From the NCBI GenBank assembly GCA_963691655.1, contig OY829328.1, forward strand, positions 86,990,400 through 87,054,399: a stretch of DNA of 64,000 nucleotides, written 5' to 3'. Shown piece by piece: positions 60,848 to 64,000 of the stretch. Both the position numbers and the translations under genes were made by a program. Origin of the DNA: Toxonevra muliebris. Taxonomy: Eukaryota; Arthropoda; Insecta; Diptera; Pallopteridae. The notes below the pieces were generated by a model that did not search any database, had not been told where the DNA came from, and saw only the letters and a program-made list of their open reading frames with translations. The first letter of the stretch is position 1. Each line of letters begins with the position of its first letter.

Positions 60848-62089
60848 AGGTACCTACCGTGGATTCATGTTTTGATCAATCAAAATTCAAAGAATTTTCT
60901 TTTTCTTTTCATACACATATACTCGCATAAGAAAATGTTTACAAATATACTACATAGTACCGTACTAAAAAGATGGCGAACGTCGACAATGAAATTGTAT
61001 GCTTGTCGGGGGAAAAGGGGGAAGGAAACAGGCAGACTCTAAACACAAAAAGCAAAAATAACTCGAAACATTTTACAGCATATTTCAGTCTTAATATCAT
61101 TCAAAGTATTTCTGAGTAGGATATTCCAGTGTTGGTTATTATCATAGAAAAGTAAATTTCGTTAGCATTTACAAATATTCTATCAAAAAAACCATTAAAA
61201 TCGGATAATAACCACTCCCATCTAATACTCAAGGGGTGGAGGTATTTATTTGATTTTAGTTTAGCCGCGCCTGAACTTGACTTTCCATATTTTTTGTATT
61301 AGTTTCATATTTATAGCAGTTTAAGTTTTCTAGATAATCAGAACATAGAAATTTCAGTTCGATATCTCGTATGAAAAACCTTTTTTCTTTAGTGTTTCAC
61401 TTACCCATTTTGTAACACAGGCGTAGATCGATTTCTCTCTGGAATCAATTTAAAGAAATTTTTATCAATTTTAATACATTCAATCAATTGATTAGATTTC
61501 GAAGCTATCTAATGTAAGGCAGAAATAAAAACAAGTAAATTTTCTCAACAAATTTCAAAACCATTTTCAAAAGTATCAAAAAAAAAAATTGTTTTTATTT
61601 TTTTACATCTTCCGAATTTGAATTCTGTGTTGTTTTTGGAATTAGTTCAAATTTAATTTTAATATTGGAATATTGGCATCTATTTTTCTATAGATATCTA
61701 TCCTTCGTCATCGTTTCGTCAATATATTTTTCTCTCGCTCCGCTTCAACGTTTCTCTTTTTAGCTTATTATTTTAATATTATAATATGATTGATTTATTT
61801 TGAAACAAGTGTTTAGAATATTTCAAGTAAACATTCCTTGGCTTTTTGTTTCTTTTTTCTTGTTCTATTTTATTCTTTGTTTTGGAACAGCTATTTATGA
61901 GCTTTTGAAATGATGTGTCTAAAAATATGTGCGTGTGTTTTTGTTGTTGTTGTTGTTGGCTTAGTTTGATTCATATTTGTACAAAAAACAAAAAACAAAA
62001 AAAAAAAAAACATCAAAACATTCCAAAAAAAAGTTATCAGCTTAAATTAATTTTAAAAACATTTTGTAATAAGAAACAATATAGAAACA
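60848..62089. other. Intron, nothing recognised
   Basis: 1.2 kb AT-rich DNA with A and T runs and a GTT repeat near 61939. No exon or element boundary was found. Confidence 0.6.
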
Positions 62090-62638
62090 GAAACAACTGT
62101 TGCTACTGCAGCCTTGACCTTGTAGCAGTGGCGGGGCGGGACATGGGTTGTTAGCAACTCAACTCCGCGTTACTTAACTTATACTACTGGCTGCGTTTTG
62201 TTTTTATCACCGACCGCTAGCACTAAAAATGTTTTTCAGCTGATAAAAAATTATAATTTCTCAAATATTTTGGAAGAAAAAAAAAAAAAAAAATTTAAAA
62301 CGTTGTTTTTGTTACATAGTTTCAACAAAATATTTAGAAGTTTTACCTAGAAATATATGTATGCATATATTTGTAAGGAAATTATATAAAAAATATATTT
62401 AAAAAAACCAAAACCACACCAAATATTATCACAAAAATGTTGTGTAAATTATAAAGTTCCTGAAAAAATGCTGCTGAGTCTTTTTTTTTCGTTTATTTTG
62501 TAAATTTTTTTTTTGTATACAAAAATTAAACACACTTAACCAAAGTATATTGTCACAAAGCCAGCAAAAGTGTTAAAAACATTTAAAACTATAGTCACAA
62601 ATTGAGAGTGAAAATTTTCCAAATATTACAAATAAAAT
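62090..62638 (+). promoter_or_regulatory. Possible promoter and 5' leader upstream of the 62639 exon
   Basis: A locally GC-richer island (about 62100-62215, with GTGGCGGGGCGGGAC and CACCGACCGCTAGC) lies in very AT-rich DNA, followed by about 400 bases of A/T-rich leader with no long frame before the ATG at 62639. This fits a promoter and untranslated leader, but I see no decisive initiator or DPE. Confidence 0.25.
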
Positions 62639-62723
62639 ATGGATGGTGAACCTGTTGTAGCGCCCGCTGTGCGTCGTAATCCAAGTATAAAAAGGCTATT
62701 GAAATTTCCATGGGGTGGGCAAG
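62639..62723 (+). CDS. Candidate alternative first coding exon (short RhoGEF2 isoform)
   Basis: An ATG in fair fly context (AAAT before ATGG) opens 28 codons, MDGEPVVAPAVRRNPSIKRL and LKFPWGGQ, and ends at a perfect donor CAAG|GTAAGT leaving one base. The peptide is basic with an amphipathic IKRLLKFPW patch, and its codon composition differs from the AT-rich flank. The phase equals that at the end of exon 35069-35122, so both could splice to the same downstream exon. It could begin a short isoform carrying only the DH-PH part. It could also belong to another gene starting here. No in-frame ATG is needed upstream. Moderate confidence as an exon, lower for its assignment. Confidence 0.5.
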
Positions 62724-63433
62724 GTAAGTGATTTGTAATCGTAATGTTGAAATATAGATATATATAATTTCATATTATAAAAATTAAAAAATTAAAAAAA
62801 AAAAAAGTTGAAAAATTCTTTGATTTCATGTTTAATTTTAGTGTGACAAAGATACAAAATACTAAAAAATCGCAAATCCTCACATGATCGCAGTGGAATT
62901 TGTTTAATTTTAAAAACTCATGTATAATTTAATATATTAAAATCCATATGTATATATACATTAGAGGTGATCGAATTCTTTAGAGACATCGGCTAGTCCC
63001 TAGAAAGATAATATATTTGATGCCGAAAAGACTATCAAAAAAATAAACTTGAGTCTTCCTAAATTTTGACTGATGTTTTGAAATCATAATTTAGTTACTT
63101 TATGTGTTTTCTTTTTTATATGGAATAATATATTTTTTCAATTATTTTTACGTCAATATAAAGGTTTTTGGGTCAAGGTATTCGAATCTGGCATTAGTTT
63201 GTCTTTGAAATTGATTTTAGAGAGCGACACCTAGCAAAATTTCTTCTATAAAATTTTGCAAATTGTTATTATAAAAAGTTTTTAAGGTGAAAATACTGAA
63301 ATTTAATTTTTTTTTTGTTATAGCAACAATGTTCAAATCTCTAAGATTAGAAGATTAGAAAATCCAAAGTTCTGTGGCAATAAGCAATAACAGCTAAACT
63401 CAAAAGTCGAATAAAAACCTGCTGCGTATTTTA
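62724..63433. other. Intron after the 62639 exon, nothing recognised
   Basis: 0.7 kb of plain AT-rich sequence between the candidate first exon and the second mariner. Confidence 0.6.
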
Positions 63434-64000
63434 TATTGGGAGTATGAATGTATAAACTCGTAATTTGGACATTTATTGTGAAAAAGTGATTATAAATTTA
63501 TTCTTTAAAGTATTGTCCATCGTTAGCCACAACCTTTTCCCATCTTTCTGGTAGCATACGGATTCCGCGTCGAAAGAATTCCTCATCTTTAGAGGCTATC
63601 CACGAATCGACCCATTTTTTGAGTTCTTCGAAAGAACGGAAGTGTTGTTCAGCCAAGCCATGTGTCATCGATCGGAACAAGTGGTAATCAGAAGGAGCAA
63701 TGTCTGGAGAATACGGCGGGTGAGGTAGCACTTCCCATTTCAGCGTTTCCAAGTATGTTTTTACTTGCCTTGCAACATGCGGCCGAGCATTGTCGTGCTG
63801 AAGAATAACTTCGTCGTGTCTATTCTCGTATTCTTTAATGCTCGGCTCAAATGCATCAATTGTAGTCGGTAGCGGTCGCCAGTGATCGTTTCATTCGGTT
63901 TCAACAGCTCATAATACACGACACCAAATACACAGCATGAGCTTGAATCCATGGATGTTCGGCTTTGCCGTTGATGTTGATGCATGTCCGGGCGGTCCAC
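63434..64000 (-). mobile_element. Mariner transposon on the minus strand, cut by the window edge
   Basis: The 3' end appears at TA|TTGGGAGTATGAATGTATAA (63434 on), followed by about 60 bases and then the end of a transposase frame. A TTGGG start is common in mellifera-type mariners. The other end is beyond 64000. Its ends and protein differ from the mariner at 49544, so the two are separate families. Confidence 0.8.
63498..64000 (-). pseudogene. Mariner transposase (DD34D), C-terminal half, frameshifted
   Basis: The upstream frame (64000 to about 63830) reads SMDSSSCCVFGVVYYELLKP and NETITGDRYRLQLMHLSRAL. The frame then shifts: the continuation VILQHDNARPHVARQ lies in the downstream frame, which runs through PPYSPDIAPSDYHLFRSM to the end WEKVVANDGQYFKE. 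QHDN and SPDIAPSD place 34 residues between the catalytic Asp residues, the mariner hallmark. The first catalytic Asp should be beyond the window. At least one frameshift (near 63830) and a small deletion near VFGVVYYE make it a pseudogene. Confidence 0.88.

Noticed and set aside
35123..64000. DH-PH exons of RhoGEF2 within the window
   Set aside because: I looked for DH-type conserved blocks in the open frames and found none. The domain should lie past 64000.
1..64000. CRISPR arrays, tRNA or rRNA genes, bacterial-type operons
   Set aside because: No regularly spaced repeats with unique spacers, no cloverleaf-like sequence noticed, and the gene structure is clearly eukaryotic.

Overview
The window looks like nuclear DNA of a higher (schizophoran) fly. 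It is AT-rich, has long introns full of small transposons, and its only clear gene matches Drosophila RhoGEF2 in domain order. The Tc1/mariner remnants and the style of the introns suggest an acalyptrate such as a tephritid, but species and family are inference.

Twelve exons on the + strand (15630-35122) join in phase into about 1,329 codons of one protein, the fly orthologue of PDZ-RhoGEF/LARG (ARHGEF11/12). In order it has: a low-complexity N-terminal region with an SKIP (EB1-type) motif; a PDZ domain split over four exons; a short coiled coil; a long Q/N/P-rich linker with SH3-type proline motifs; an RGS-like domain preceded by an acidic stretch; and a C1 zinc finger split by a 66-base intron. 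The start codon lies upstream of 15630, in an exon I could not identify. The catalytic DH-PH module is not visible and should lie beyond 64000. Known biology of this family: the RGS-like domain receives the G-alpha-12/13 (Concertina) signal, the PDZ binds a membrane anchor, EB1 carries the protein on microtubule tips, and the DH-PH activates Rho1 to drive myosin contraction during epithelial folding.

Region by region: 1-15629 is 5' intron or upstream DNA with a LINE fragment, several inverted-repeat elements, a TTAA-flanked element with a nested insertion, and a degenerate minisatellite. 15630-35122 is the exon cluster with introns of 65 bases to 5.7 kb. 35123-64000 is a very long intron packed with mobile DNA: two copies of one TTAA-flanked family (one with two further insertions), another TTAA family with GGTCACCGGTGACC palindromes, a pogo/Tigger-like element, two copies of a short TA-flanked MITE, a foldback element, and two broken mariners.

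The most interesting gene-level signal is a short exon at 62639-62723. It starts with ATG and ends in a perfect donor with the same phase as the last firm upstream exon. That fits an internal promoter making a short RhoGEF2 isoform without PDZ, RGS-like and C1 domains. I found no RNA genes, CRISPR arrays, operon-like structures or clearly new biological system; the novelty is in the transposon families and possible alternative exons.
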